Shown: positions 38,701-48,004 of the stretch, in pieces | Numbering within the stretch: position 1 is the stretch's first letter | Layout: each line of letters starts with the position of its first letter | Assembly: GCA_030829545.1 (NCBI GenBank) | Contig: JAURAI010000007.1 | Span: 1 to 64,000 of the forward strand | Direction: 5' to 3' | Length of the DNA stretch: 64,000 bases | Source: Candidatus Poseidonia sp. | GTDB taxonomy: Archaea > Thermoplasmatota > Poseidoniia > Poseidoniales > Poseidoniaceae | Made by a program: the position numbers and the translations under genes | Notes under the pieces: model-generated | Databases searched by the model: none | Seen by the model: only the letters and a program-made list of their open reading frames with translations | What the model was told of the DNA's origin: nothing

Positions 38701-39874
38701 TCGTGAAATCGACGTCCCTTGGAAGACGCTTCACGGGCTCGGATATACCCATGATTACACCGGCAAGCCACTCGAAGATGACGAACAGGTGCTCGAATTG
38801 TTCCCTCAAGACTTCATTGCGGCTCGTGACGCAGGTGATTTCTTTTTGCGTGCGGCGAATTATATTGATGAATTATTGACCCGATACTACGGCATGGAGC
38901 CGTATTATAATGCCGACAAACCATCAGATTTGGTGGGCCATCTCATCTGCGCTCTTGCCCCTCACACAAGTGGAGGTGTTTTGTCACGCATCATCGGTTG
39001 GGCAGATTGTTCAGGAGGCTATGCCCACCCGCTCTTCCACGCAGCCAAGCGAAGAAATTGTGATGGCGATGAAGACGCCATCATGTTGCTCATGGATGGC
39101 TTGCTTAATTTTAGCAGAGAAATTCTGCCCGCAAATCGTGGCGGTCAAATGGATGCACCTCTGGTGTTGACCACGCGTCTGAACCCCACTGAGGTGGATA
39201 AAGAAGCACTGAACGTGGATTCTGCATGGTTCTATGAACGGGATTTCTATGAAGCCACCCTGCAACAACCGCATCCCAAAGACATTGCACACCGCATGGA
39301 TTTCGTTGAAAGGCGGTTGGGGAGCGTCGCAGCAGTACGCGGCTATGGCTTCACTCACGACTGCCATGCTCTTGACCAGGGCCCGGCCCTATCTGCCTAC
39401 AAAACACTGGATACGATGATTGACAAAATGAACGGGCAACTCGCCCTCGGTCACCGCCTGAGGGGCGTTGACGTCCGACAAGTCGCATCGAGTGTTGTGC
39501 GCTCTCACTTCCTACCCGATTTGCGTGGAAACCTCAATGCCTACGGTCGGCAGAAAGTCCGCTGCCTCAAATGCGGACATTCCTATCGTAGGATGCCTTT
39601 GGCTGCCCATTGCATTCAACCCAAGAAAGAGACGGGGCGGGGACTTTCAAGCATGGGCGTTGCAAAATCAGAAGGCGGCCAATGCAACGGCAACCTTGCG
39701 CTCACTGTATCGGAAGGTGCGGTTCGAAAATACATTGCAGTGATGCAGTTCGTTATGGACCATTACGGGGTGGATTTGTACACCCGACAAAATGCAAATT
39801 GGCTCGCTGATAGCGCTGATTCACTGTTTAACAACGATCGAGCCAAACAACTCTCCCTCTCAGATTTCCTCTGA
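35774..39874 (+). CDS. polC: DNA polymerase II (family D) large subunit DP2, intein-free
   Basis: 'FAGPIRAAGGTAQALAVLIADMIR', 'PLQAGGFRLRYGRARPSGLAAASCNTASM', 'HPLFHAAKRRNCDGDEDAIMLLMDGLLNFS'. Confidence 0.96.
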   Translation: MTDGKAGTLLAEHNPLLGLDIPRLEKEMESYHQWLDEHADDAYRIAEQARSLGYDPRDYVEIPRASDLAGRTEKLLVEHLEGYEVADDIRNLLQEHDRETTSILIAQSVSRGFREQGYDLEKSIDVGLRVGLAVLTEAVLVAPLEGISEVRLLNNIDGSQFVSVHFAGPIRAAGGTAQALAVLIADMIRRELNVGHYQPTDPEVERVKEEFGLYRGNLQYRPPPHEIDEIVRACPVMINGESTERIECAGYGNVRNIDEARIRGGVLLVIGEGMCLKAPKIQKHTERLQVPGWDFITKFALRGKESDDASETAFKSKQVEPITKFMKDIIAGRPVFGGPLQAGGFRLRYGRARPSGLAAASCNTASMLALDDFITIGTQMKIERPGKACAITPCDEAEGPWVILDDGHFVRIDDPASYSKLKSRVKQVWDNGELVIGYGEFMENNKRLVPAGYSVDWWASDVLENLDTEAEVEAFIDILGESRSTWPSGAPGLRPEEVDDSNQQFLVRCAWHQQLRTKRLDWSTAQIIAKKYATSLTSPHNPWFRDLPIEWLPPLLDLLESATIEQGQAPSLDDGIRVEPRRCARQMRLRDAVKGWQASALDELAPEVLPDFDSVDIPGPQLRPLPAIFSSSFPEGWSLIQHGFPKAAMMLLGLPHVQEGDDLVVLSGWEALLEAFGFGAEGEEPLRKKDAKKVVNDRIATLRDAKELLDEERERLSILEKERATIRIASETGARQRGLGITETDQVGRDAAASVINEGPRDPQGYLAAQRMEDELAVDGILPLVRTLSDFRWEHSAPVRVGCRMGRPEKAAARVMNPMTHSLFPIELNGGNQRLLNNALDNGTIRVQVGRRVCSVCDKESPFIRCHHRALNDFGEEKAGEACEGRTHPKAAHSKARRRGEVQSIRMAEMVEDARIRLGIDRLPNQVKCMKKLNSKEQTPEPIEKGILRAKHQLPVFRDGTVRYDMSDVPVTHFRPREIDVPWKTLHGLGYTHDYTGKPLEDDEQVLELFPQDFIAARDAGDFFLRAANYIDELLTRYYGMEPYYNADKPSDLVGHLICALAPHTSGGVLSRIIGWADCSGGYAHPLFHAAKRRNCDGDEDAIMLLMDGLLNFSREILPANRGGQMDAPLVLTTRLNPTEVDKEALNVDSAWFYERDFYEATLQQPHPKDIAHRMDFVERRLGSVAAVRGYGFTHDCHALDQGPALSAYKTLDTMIDKMNGQLALGHRLRGVDVRQVASSVVRSHFLPDLRGNLNAYGRQKVRCLKCGHSYRRMPLAAHCIQPKKETGRGLSSMGVAKSEGGQCNGNLALTVSEGAVRKYIAVMQFVMDHYGVDLYTRQNANWLADSADSLFNNDRAKQLSLSDFL

Positions 39875-39875
39875 T

Positions 39876-40490
39876 CTAGCGAAGAGGTTCGCGCCAAATG
39901 ACATCTTCTCCTTCGGGCATGATGACGTCTGGCATGCCTTGCTGAATGCTCTTGAAGGGCGATTTTTCGGGCTTTGAAACATCATCAGTGCTCCCTCGTT
40001 GGGCGAGGCGTCGGAGCCCTTGTTCAAGGAAGGCCGTAGCGACCAGCAGCGTGCTGAGAAGTACATGGCCGTAGATTTGGAAGGGGGCAAAGGGCTGAAT
40101 CCAAATGTACTGCTCAACGGTGACACCTTCCTCCAATTGCGTTTCCATCACATAGGTTCCGGGTTCCAAATCTCCTTCCCAACTGGGGAGGGCCTCACCG
40201 AGTTGACCGCTCCATGAAGCCACCACCGTTTCATTGTCGAGTCGAAGCGTGTAGCTCAGGTTCGCTTGGTCAACGGTTGAACTCGCAAAGGAGACAGTGA
40301 GTCTGGAAGGCATGGCTGCATCTGAATTGAGGAAGGGGGCAATCTCAACTTCTCGGAAGTGTTCGAAATTTAATTCAGTGTTGACCTCATTGGGGGCTTC
40401 TTGCTGAGCGACCCCCGTCCAGAGTGCATTGACGACCAATAATGCGATGACCCAGAGCAAAGGATTGACCCATCCCGCTCGCTTTGCCAT
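39876..40490 (-). CDS. Hypothetical membrane/secreted protein
   Basis: 204 aa with N-terminal hydrophobic helix and an internal TM 'IYGHVLLSTLLVATAFL'. Confidence 0.6.
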   Translation of the reverse strand: MAKRAGWVNPLLWVIALLVVNALWTGVAQQEAPNEVNTELNFEHFREVEIAPFLNSDAAMPSRLTVSFASSTVDQANLSYTLRLDNETVVASWSGQLGEALPSWEGDLEPGTYVMETQLEEGVTVEQYIWIQPFAPFQIYGHVLLSTLLVATAFLEQGLRRLAQRGSTDDVSKPEKSPFKSIQQGMPDVIMPEGEDVIWREPLR

Positions 40491-40557
40491 GGATATTTTT
40501 AAGGCCCCGCCTTCTTATGCTTATGTTCAATTCCACGGTAACATTCTAACAGGGTAT

Positions 40558-41277
40558 TCACGCCTTCCACGAAGAATGGAAGTTGTCAAGAATCGTTGCC
40601 ATCCACTCCAATTTCCGTAATTTCTGCGCCGGGTCAGTCACTCCAGACCATTCCCCTACCTGTTCAGTTGAATATCCTAAGAAGGTGAATTTGTCCTCAT
40701 CCCCTCCCAAAAACGAAACCAAACAAACGGCCCTGTCTCCATCGGTAAATCCACCGACATTGAGCATACCATCGTAGATTTCATCGGTTTGATGTGTCAA
40801 CATCACTGGAGGTTGGTACTTTGCCCATTGCGGGAGAAGTGTTTCCAAACGACTTTTGTTGTCTCCGTGTGCGTGAACCACCATCGGCGTACCTCGTACA
40901 GCGGCTTCCTGAAGATGAACACCGCCATCCAGGTCGGTGACGACAACGAGGACATCAACGAGCCCTGCACAGGCGCCGACAGAGCCGTCCGCTGCGACAA
41001 AAACAGTCCCCTGGCTCCAGTCACGGTCAAGCATACTTCGTTTAGTGGCAGCGCCAACAAATACGATTTTCTCTGCCGCCTTGAGTGCTGCCGTTAACGA
41101 TTCCAAAGCGGCTTGCCTGCCCTGTCGGTTCCATGAGGATAGGCCAAAAGGTGCTTCAGAATTGAACCGTTGCAAGAGCCCTTCAGCGCTCTCCTGATCG
41201 TCACGATAGTCCCATCCAAAATCCTCTCGAATTTCATGCTGGATGGCGATGCGTTCGCTCAACTTCAGCGCATCCAT
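40558..41277 (-). CDS. mptE: 6-hydroxymethylpterin pyrophosphokinase MptE-like (DUF115)
   Basis: 'REDFGWDYRDDQESAEGL', 'IVFVGAATKRSML', 'FVAADGSVGACAGLVDVLVVVTDLDG', 'VVHAHGDNKSRLE'. Confidence 0.85.
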   Translation of the reverse strand: MDALKLSERIAIQHEIREDFGWDYRDDQESAEGLLQRFNSEAPFGLSSWNRQGRQAALESLTAALKAAEKIVFVGAATKRSMLDRDWSQGTVFVAADGSVGACAGLVDVLVVVTDLDGGVHLQEAAVRGTPMVVHAHGDNKSRLETLLPQWAKYQPPVMLTHQTDEIYDGMLNVGGFTDGDRAVCLVSFLGGDEDKFTFLGYSTEQVGEWSGVTDPAQKLRKLEWMATILDNFHSSWKA

Positions 41278-41355
41278 GCCCTTGCGAATCCCCTAGAGGT
41301 CAAGAATCCACCTCCGAGGTTGAACTTCATAATCTGTGGCCGATGTCGTCCCCTT

Positions 41356-42621
41356 ATGCCGGTCCCCACGACGCCTCCGACGCTCGTGGACGAGGTGACC
41401 TTTGCACGCTATCCTTTCTTGCCCCAAGCCGGAGATTGGATACGGAGCATGGCCCAACGGCACACTATTGACCTCAACGAATTACTTGACGGCCCTTGGA
41501 TGGAAAAAGCCCGCCAAAGGGCGCGTATTCGACTGGTTGACTCCATTCAATCCAAAGAAGGAGTACAGGTCGTAGGGGGGGATATTCACACCGAAGAAGG
41601 GCGTTTGATCGAGGCGTTTTCATTCTATTATGCTCGCCTGGTGATGTGCGCGAGTGAGGACGAGCGACTCATTGCACGTTGGGCTCAAGCAGAAGCCGCA
41701 AGGGCCGAACAGTTGCTCATTCAAGATACCGCCAATCTCGCTCCAATCGCACATACATACCTCTCCGAAGTGGAATTACTGGAGGAAACTCAAGCGGTTG
41801 GCTTGGTCGCAAACCAAGGCATGAGCATGCGGCAACTCCGTCAACAATCATCGTCGGTTTGGCGGGTTGGGCTTTCGGATTTCATTGAAATATGCCCGAA
41901 GATAACCGGACACCGCTGGCGTTTGCCGAACGTTGATATCGAAAATGGATGGGTCAAACTTCACAATGAGCGGCAGTATGCCTCGTCCGCCAAACTCGCA
42001 CGACTCCTGAGGGAACGAATGAAGGCAGGTATTGAAGCTGAGGCACTTGAGAAAATGAGCGAGGTCACCACCGACCTTGCAGTTCGTTTGGCTGAACCAG
42101 TTGGTATGATTCGTAACTTGATGGCGAACAAAACGAGTGAAGCCATTGCATTGGTCGGGGCAGAGGAAAGCGATTGGCCTCCTTGCATGCAAAAAACGCT
42201 TGGAGATCTATCCAACGGCATCAACGTCAACCACTTTGGCCGTCTCTTCCTCGCTTCAATGGCGGCCACCTTGGCCCTCCCGCAAGAGTCGTGCGTGGGC
42301 TTTTTCCGCGGCGCTCCAGATTTCAGTGAGGCAACGACATCATACCAGGTTGCGCACGTCTACCAGAACGAATACACCCCCGCGGGATGCGGGAAACTCA
42401 AAGTGAACCACAATTGCCCCGTTTTGCCGGGCGATAACAGGACCTGTGACCAGCCTTGGATGGACCACCCACTCAAATACATCAGAGCAACACAACGGTG
42501 GAAACGACTGACAGGACGCCAAGAAACCTCAACAAAGAGCGAGGATGTCAATACCGCCGGTCCGTCGAAATCAAACGATGAATCACAACCATCAACATCG
42601 GATAAGGCAGATTCTGATTGA
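41356..42621 (+). CDS. priL: DNA primase large subunit PriL (Fe-S)
   Basis: 'FARYPFLPQAGDWI' N-terminus; C-terminal Cys set 'QESCVGFFRGAPDF...TPAGCGKLKVNHNCP...RTCDQPWMDHPLKYI'. Start set at internal Met. Confidence 0.88.
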   Translation: MPVPTTPPTLVDEVTFARYPFLPQAGDWIRSMAQRHTIDLNELLDGPWMEKARQRARIRLVDSIQSKEGVQVVGGDIHTEEGRLIEAFSFYYARLVMCASEDERLIARWAQAEAARAEQLLIQDTANLAPIAHTYLSEVELLEETQAVGLVANQGMSMRQLRQQSSSVWRVGLSDFIEICPKITGHRWRLPNVDIENGWVKLHNERQYASSAKLARLLRERMKAGIEAEALEKMSEVTTDLAVRLAEPVGMIRNLMANKTSEAIALVGAEESDWPPCMQKTLGDLSNGINVNHFGRLFLASMAATLALPQESCVGFFRGAPDFSEATTSYQVAHVYQNEYTPAGCGKLKVNHNCPVLPGDNRTCDQPWMDHPLKYIRATQRWKRLTGRQETSTKSEDVNTAGPSKSNDESQPSTSDKADSD

Positions 42622-42639
42622 GTTCGGAGATTTCTCTAA

Positions 42640-44256
42640 ATGCTAGGAAATGAACATCCTCCCATGCGCTGGCTACGCGACCCTGCACGTGATGGTGCTG
42701 GGCGTCTCCCACTTTCGTACCGAATCAAGCGCAGATTTTTCAGATTTCTAACAAAAATCTGGTTCAGAGAAATCAACATCGTCGATGATGAAAACCTTCC
42801 TCCAGAAGGCGGTGTTCTCTTCATCACGTGGCATCCGAGTGGATTGATTGACTCGATGCTTATGGTGGCCACCTTGCCCGGGGAATTGACCACTGTAGCG
42901 AAGCATACGCTGTTTAGACTCCCTGTCCTTTCACACATGTTACGTGCCTCAGGCGTCGTTCCCATCGAACGCCCACAAGATTCTGCTGACAAAGATGCCT
43001 CGAGAGCAAGGAACAAAGCCACGCTAGGTGGCTTGGCCAACCGTTTGGGTGAAGGGGGGCGCGTTTTGATCTTCCCTGAAGGGGTAACGCACGCAGATTC
43101 AGAGGTCAAGCGGGTACGTTCAGGCGCTGCTCGCATGCTGCTCGCAGCGCGCAGAAAAGCAGCGGCTGAAGGAATGGCTGAGCCACAACTTGTCCCGATC
43201 GGCCTGCACTATTCAGAATCTCAAACCTTCCGTGAACGCGCAGCAGTGGTCATTGAGCGTGCCATGCACTTACCTCCCATTCCATCATTCGTGGAACATG
43301 AAAGCGAACAAGAGGACCTCGACCGGCAATGGGTCGATGAGGTAACTGAAGCCATTGAAGTGGAACTCAGGCGAGCCAATCTTTCGACGACATCGTGGCT
43401 CGAACGCACCATGATTTGGAAAGGCCGTAGTTTGGCTTATGCTGAAAAACAGAGGTTGGCGGGTGGTTCACTGGTCAAACCAAGTTATGCTGAATCGGTT
43501 CTTGGTGCCCGTAGATTGAGGGCAGGATGGGAATACATGGCCAAGGAAGAACCACAACGTACCCAACAATTAGCGGATGATTGCGAATCCCACTTTGCAG
43601 AATTAACACGTCGGGGCATGACTCCCTACGATATTGATGCACGCCCGGAGAAAATCAATTTGTTTGGCTATTGTAAGGCCCTTACGATTTGGCTTTGGGC
43701 GTTGGTTTGGATGTTCGGCCTTGTGACATGGGGTGCCATTGCGGGAAATTATGTGCCCTACAAATGCAATGGTTTGCTCAGTAGGTTGATGAAAAAGCGC
43801 AACATTGATTCCTCTGTTTTAGGTTCGATCAAAGTTCTCTCTGCCGTTGTCTTTTTCCCTCTGTGGTGGATGCTCGCCTCTGCGTTTATGACTTGGTCGC
43901 TTCTTGATGCCACCAGTCCAGTCAACGCCTTGCTCCTCAGCCATTGGTTGTTGGAAAGCATCACTCGCTTGCCCTCGGTTCTCGTCTTCACGGTCTTCTT
44001 GTTGTGGTGGCCTATTTCTGCCCGCATCCATCTCAAATTGTACGCTCGTTTGGTACGCGGATGGCGTGACGTCAAGCGCTGGAATATTTGGAAGGACGAG
44101 GAAACGGATTGGTCCTCGTTGGTCGAGCGGCAACGTGAACTCGCCGCTCGATTGGTGGAGACCGGTTCTGGGTTGGTTTTGCCCGGCGATGAGGACTGGG
44201 TTGACCCACCAACAGGCATGGACGACTCAAGCGTCGTCAAATTGCGTTCAGCGTGA
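42640..44256 (+). CDS. PlsC-like 1-acylglycerol-3-phosphate acyltransferase-family membrane protein
   Basis: 'GGVLFITWHPSGLIDSML' (a variant of NHxxxxD), 'VLIFPEGVTHADSEVKRVRSGAARML', C-terminal TMs. Confidence 0.82.
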   Translation: MLGNEHPPMRWLRDPARDGAGRLPLSYRIKRRFFRFLTKIWFREINIVDDENLPPEGGVLFITWHPSGLIDSMLMVATLPGELTTVAKHTLFRLPVLSHMLRASGVVPIERPQDSADKDASRARNKATLGGLANRLGEGGRVLIFPEGVTHADSEVKRVRSGAARMLLAARRKAAAEGMAEPQLVPIGLHYSESQTFRERAAVVIERAMHLPPIPSFVEHESEQEDLDRQWVDEVTEAIEVELRRANLSTTSWLERTMIWKGRSLAYAEKQRLAGGSLVKPSYAESVLGARRLRAGWEYMAKEEPQRTQQLADDCESHFAELTRRGMTPYDIDARPEKINLFGYCKALTIWLWALVWMFGLVTWGAIAGNYVPYKCNGLLSRLMKKRNIDSSVLGSIKVLSAVVFFPLWWMLASAFMTWSLLDATSPVNALLLSHWLLESITRLPSVLVFTVFLLWWPISARIHLKLYARLVRGWRDVKRWNIWKDEETDWSSLVERQRELAARLVETGSGLVLPGDEDWVDPPTGMDDSSVVKLRSA

Positions 44257-44340
44257 TGAAACGAAGGGATTCATTGACTTCAAAGCACAAGGGTTTGAAA
44301 GAAAGAAGGTCAGTGGGCCTGCCAAGGAGGAGAGACGAGC

Positions 44341-45462
44341 ATGACGCGCACGCTGGTGTTAACCGTAGATAGAGACAACGACTTGGGGATTAAAACCTCC
44401 ATTCGTGGGCCTGTTGTCGGCCGACGCAACGTCCTCACTGCTGCCCTCAAGTTGGGTATTGCAGACCCCGAAGAAAGCGATACCAATGCCATTTTGGGCG
44501 CGCTATCAAAAAATGACGAACTCGTAGAAGCCAAAGGCGAGGACGATGAGATTGAGATTGCCATCCTAACGGGCGATGAAAAAGTTGGCATGCGTTCAGA
44601 CCGAGCGGTAGCAGCTCAATTGGAAGAAGTCGTCTCAGCGTTCCAACCCGACCAGGCCATCTTGGTGACGGACGGCGCGGAAGATGAAAGCGTGCTTCCC
44701 ATCATACAATCGCAAGTCCGAATTGATCACGTGAAAAAGATCATTGTTAAGCAATCCAAGGGGATTGAAGGGACCTATTATTACATCGTCAAAGCCCTTG
44801 AGGACCCCAAATGGCGCTCGAAAATCATGATTCCTTTCGGAGTCGTCATGGCCATCATGGGACTTGGCATCATGCTGCCCAATGAGATTGGCGGCGTGGT
44901 CATTGGCGCCCTCCCCCTCGTTGTTGGTCTTTACATCTTCAGCAAGGGTGCTGGTATTGAATCAACCGTGAACAGAGTCATCCACGAGATGAGAGAAAAC
45001 GCGGACGCTGCCATGTTTTCTTCCCTGCTCTGGACTGCGACGCTCTTCAGCGCTATTTTCGCAGTTGCAGAGGGATGGCGCGCCTTTGGTGTGCAAGACG
45101 GCCTCGCAGAGACGCAATCTGTCCTTTGGCTCACCGTGATACATTCTTCCCTCGCATGGACGGTGATCGCTTTCCTTACCTCCACTGCTGGGTTCATGCT
45201 CTTGCGCCTCAAGCGAGGTTCGTTCTCAGGGAGTTTGATCGTTCTCAGCGTATTTGGCATGGTCGTCTACTCATTCCTCAACACTGCCCTCGACATCGCT
45301 ATTCGAGTTCTCGATGGAACGTCCTATGTGTTCAGTGTTGAAATGATTCTCAACGACCTCACGACTCCTCTTATCTGGGTCGTGGTTCTTTGGATGGTCA
45401 CTACGATTGTGCGTACCCTGCAGGCCAAACAGGCTCAAGCAGACCGTTATTGGGGAATTTAA
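44341..45462 (+). CDS. DUF373 family membrane protein
   Basis: 'LVLTVDRDNDLGIKTSIRGPVVGRRNVLTAALKLGIADPEESDTNAI' characteristic start; C-terminal TMs. Confidence 0.9.
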   Translation: MTRTLVLTVDRDNDLGIKTSIRGPVVGRRNVLTAALKLGIADPEESDTNAILGALSKNDELVEAKGEDDEIEIAILTGDEKVGMRSDRAVAAQLEEVVSAFQPDQAILVTDGAEDESVLPIIQSQVRIDHVKKIIVKQSKGIEGTYYYIVKALEDPKWRSKIMIPFGVVMAIMGLGIMLPNEIGGVVIGALPLVVGLYIFSKGAGIESTVNRVIHEMRENADAAMFSSLLWTATLFSAIFAVAEGWRAFGVQDGLAETQSVLWLTVIHSSLAWTVIAFLTSTAGFMLLRLKRGSFSGSLIVLSVFGMVVYSFLNTALDIAIRVLDGTSYVFSVEMILNDLTTPLIWVVVLWMVTTIVRTLQAKQAQADRYWGI

Positions 45463-45522
45463 GCAATCACTGGATTTCTGGCTTAGAATACCAGAACAGC
45501 CACCCTCAAGGGCTAAAGCATC

Positions 45523-45963
45523 TTGGACCCTACCATCATCATGGTGGAGATTCCGCAGCACGAATTGAACAACCTTGCATCCATGGACGGTTACGAAAAG
45601 ATGCTTGAGATGGACCGTCTTTGCAGGGTCTACCAAATAGACGAGGCCTCGATTCAAGCCGCACTCGCTCATCTAGCAACTCCTCAGCCCGCATCAACAG
45701 TAGCGCCCTCAGACTCTGCTTCCTGGGATACCTCCTACAAAGAAATCCCAGATGTCGCGCCTTCTCCTTCAAGGCCAACACTGGTTGACAAGCAACAATT
45801 CCGATTCGAGTATGATCCCAGCCGTGATGCAGCAGACCGCCGAGAGCAAGTTGCCCAGGCCATTCTTTGTTCAGCTTGCGGCGTCGCCCTTGGCATTCCC
45901 GACATTCGCCCCATCAAAGTAACATGTCCTTCATGCATGTTTGAAGCGACCTACACGGATTAA
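45523..45963 (+). CDS. Small zinc-ribbon-like hypothetical protein
   Basis: C-terminal 'CSACGVALGIPDIRPIKVTCPSC' CxxC pairs. Confidence 0.6.
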   Translation: MDPTIIMVEIPQHELNNLASMDGYEKMLEMDRLCRVYQIDEASIQAALAHLATPQPASTVAPSDSASWDTSYKEIPDVAPSPSRPTLVDKQQFRFEYDPSRDAADRREQVAQAILCSACGVALGIPDIRPIKVTCPSCMFEATYTD

Positions 45964-46819
45964 GAGGGGGCTTCTTGAGGGATGGATAAGAGGGATGGAC
46001 ATGAAGGACATATCACCTCGCCTCTGGCCTTATTCACCAGCTAATTCACCCATCCCCTTGCCGGACCGCCCTCTTTTGTTCACACCCGGAACCGTCATTT
46101 CGTTGTCCTCATTTTCATCCAACTGCTCACATGATGAGACGTTGAACCGCGAGGGAGTGCAAACTTATGTCGCTGGTTTTGGAAGCGAGTCAACCTCTCT
46201 TAGCGATCTCCTCCTTGCTCATGATGCACCTCCGTTAGCTGAACGAAAGGCGGTGTTACTTCTTGGAGAACTCGCCAACCCCTACCGCCTTCAAGATATG
46301 GGGATGGGCGCCCTCCCTCTTCTTCCAGTTCGCTTGGAAGGCCTTTGCAGGACATGGGCTGACGCTCTTGATCCACGTGAAAGTTATCCAGGCGTTCACC
46401 ATGTTACGCTTGCACGAACCCCTGGCTGGTGGGAACTCGCCTACATTGGCATGGCCTCAAAAGACCAATTGATGCTCATCAAGGAATGGCTCGAAAACGG
46501 CGTTCGTGGCTCATGGCGACCAGTGAAGCTCGGTGAAGGCAATCTCCGTTTTGAACACGATATGGCCCTGCAACCACCTCACGAAGGCGATGTTCAATGG
46601 GACGGGACAGAAGAACACGTAAGCATTCCAATTCCAGAAGCGACGGGGCCTTCTCTTGATTTGAACGACATCATGGTGCTGGTGCACGCTCGACAAGGGT
46701 GCTATAACCACCGTGGGCGCCTCGCTCGATGCGCTCATATCAATCAGCGAAGTTTCCACGAGAATTTGTTTCGAAAAGGGTCATCACATCGCTGGGATGC
46801 AATCCTAACGCTTCGCTGA
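45941..46819 (+). CDS. Hypothetical protein
   Basis: 292 aa ORF filling the space between neighbours, overlaps the upstream stop; no family recognised; start uncertain. Confidence 0.5.
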   Translation: MKRPTRIKRGLLEGWIRGMDMKDISPRLWPYSPANSPIPLPDRPLLFTPGTVISLSSFSSNCSHDETLNREGVQTYVAGFGSESTSLSDLLLAHDAPPLAERKAVLLLGELANPYRLQDMGMGALPLLPVRLEGLCRTWADALDPRESYPGVHHVTLARTPGWWELAYIGMASKDQLMLIKEWLENGVRGSWRPVKLGEGNLRFEHDMALQPPHEGDVQWDGTEEHVSIPIPEATGPSLDLNDIMVLVHARQGCYNHRGRLARCAHINQRSFHENLFRKGSSHRWDAILTLR

Positions 46820-47944
46820 GGCTGATCTGACGTAGTGCACAACGCGCTCCTCTCCCCAGACCAATTCTGCGCATTGAGTCAAGCCAGAACCTTCCAATAT
46901 AGCGGGGGTAATTCCAGAAGGAACAGGTTCTTGATGCAAACAATCCGCATGTACCAAGAACAATTCGTCAACCAAGCCTGCTTTGAGGAAGTGATGGATG
47001 GTTGTGGGACCTCCTTCAACAAGCACCCGCTGAATCTCTCGGTCACCAAGTTGATTCAGCAAGGATTCAAGGGTTGAAAAATCATTTTGGAGGACCATTG
47101 ATTCTCCACCATCAGTGAACAAGGTCGCTTTCTCATTGACGCGCCCGCTTGGGTCAATGACCACTCGCAGTGGCTGGCGTGTTGAAGGAACCATGCGGAC
47201 GTTGAGCTGAGGATTATCCCGGTTCACAGTTTCAACTCCGACAAGAACGGCATCACAATCTCTGCGTAATTCATGTACTTTCTCGAGACAACCTTGTGAT
47301 GTGAATCGTGCCGACCCCCCCGACCGGTCGTCAACAGATCCCGTACTGTCAATGGCCAATTTAACAGTGATGAGCGGTCTGCGATACTTGCACCAGTGCA
47401 TGAAAGCGTGCATTTGTTCCGCAGCCTGTTCATGCATGAGTCCAATTCGCGTGGTGATTCCCGCATCCCCGAGGACGCTTTGTCCGTTCCCTCGTACGGT
47501 TGGATTAGGATCTTCATGAGCAATGATCACTTCCTTAACACCCGCCCACATAAGTGCCTCAGTGCAAGGAGGGGTGCGTCCGTAGTGATTGCATGGCTCA
47601 AGTGTCACATAGGCCGTGGCGCCATTGGGTGAATGTCCTTTTTCTTCGGCATCATGGAGTGCCATTTGTTCAGCATGCAGGCCGCCGAGGTGATCGTGCC
47701 ATCCTTCAGCGATGACCTTGCCTCCTTTGACGAGTACGCAGCCGACCAATGGATTGGGGCTGACTTGTCCTCTGCCACGTTCAGCGACCAAGAGAGCATG
47801 CTCCATGAACATGCGATCTTCATCACTCCATGTATCCTGCACAATCTTTCCACCATGCACCAGTTCAAGACTTCTTGTATTGGAAAATCTTGAGGATGAG
47901 CAGGAATTGCGCCATATATGCATAATGAATGAATAGTTATTCAT
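46805..47944 (-). CDS. ribD: Bifunctional riboflavin biosynthesis deaminase/reductase RibD
   Basis: 'VSPNPLVGCVLVKGGKVIAEGWH...GLHAEQMAL', 'YVTLEPCNHYGRTPPCTEAL', 'VDDRSGGSARFTSQ', reductase 'VLVEGGPTTIHHFL'. True start probably internal. Confidence 0.92.
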   Translation of the reverse strand: MNNYSFIMHIWRNSCSSSRFSNTRSLELVHGGKIVQDTWSDEDRMFMEHALLVAERGRGQVSPNPLVGCVLVKGGKVIAEGWHDHLGGLHAEQMALHDAEEKGHSPNGATAYVTLEPCNHYGRTPPCTEALMWAGVKEVIIAHEDPNPTVRGNGQSVLGDAGITTRIGLMHEQAAEQMHAFMHWCKYRRPLITVKLAIDSTGSVDDRSGGSARFTSQGCLEKVHELRRDCDAVLVGVETVNRDNPQLNVRMVPSTRQPLRVVIDPSGRVNEKATLFTDGGESMVLQNDFSTLESLLNQLGDREIQRVLVEGGPTTIHHFLKAGLVDELFLVHADCLHQEPVPSGITPAILEGSGLTQCAELVWGEERVVHYVRSASAKR

Positions 47945-48004
47945 GACGAGTTATCGGTCAATAAACCCATTCGGAGAAGACTTGAAGCACCAAGAGGGCC
48001 TGTC

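Noticed and set aside
35774-39874. Intein in DP2
   Set aside because: Catalytic regions read through continuously (e.g. HAAKRRNCDGDEDAIMLLMDGLLNFS) without splice motifs or a homing endonuclease.
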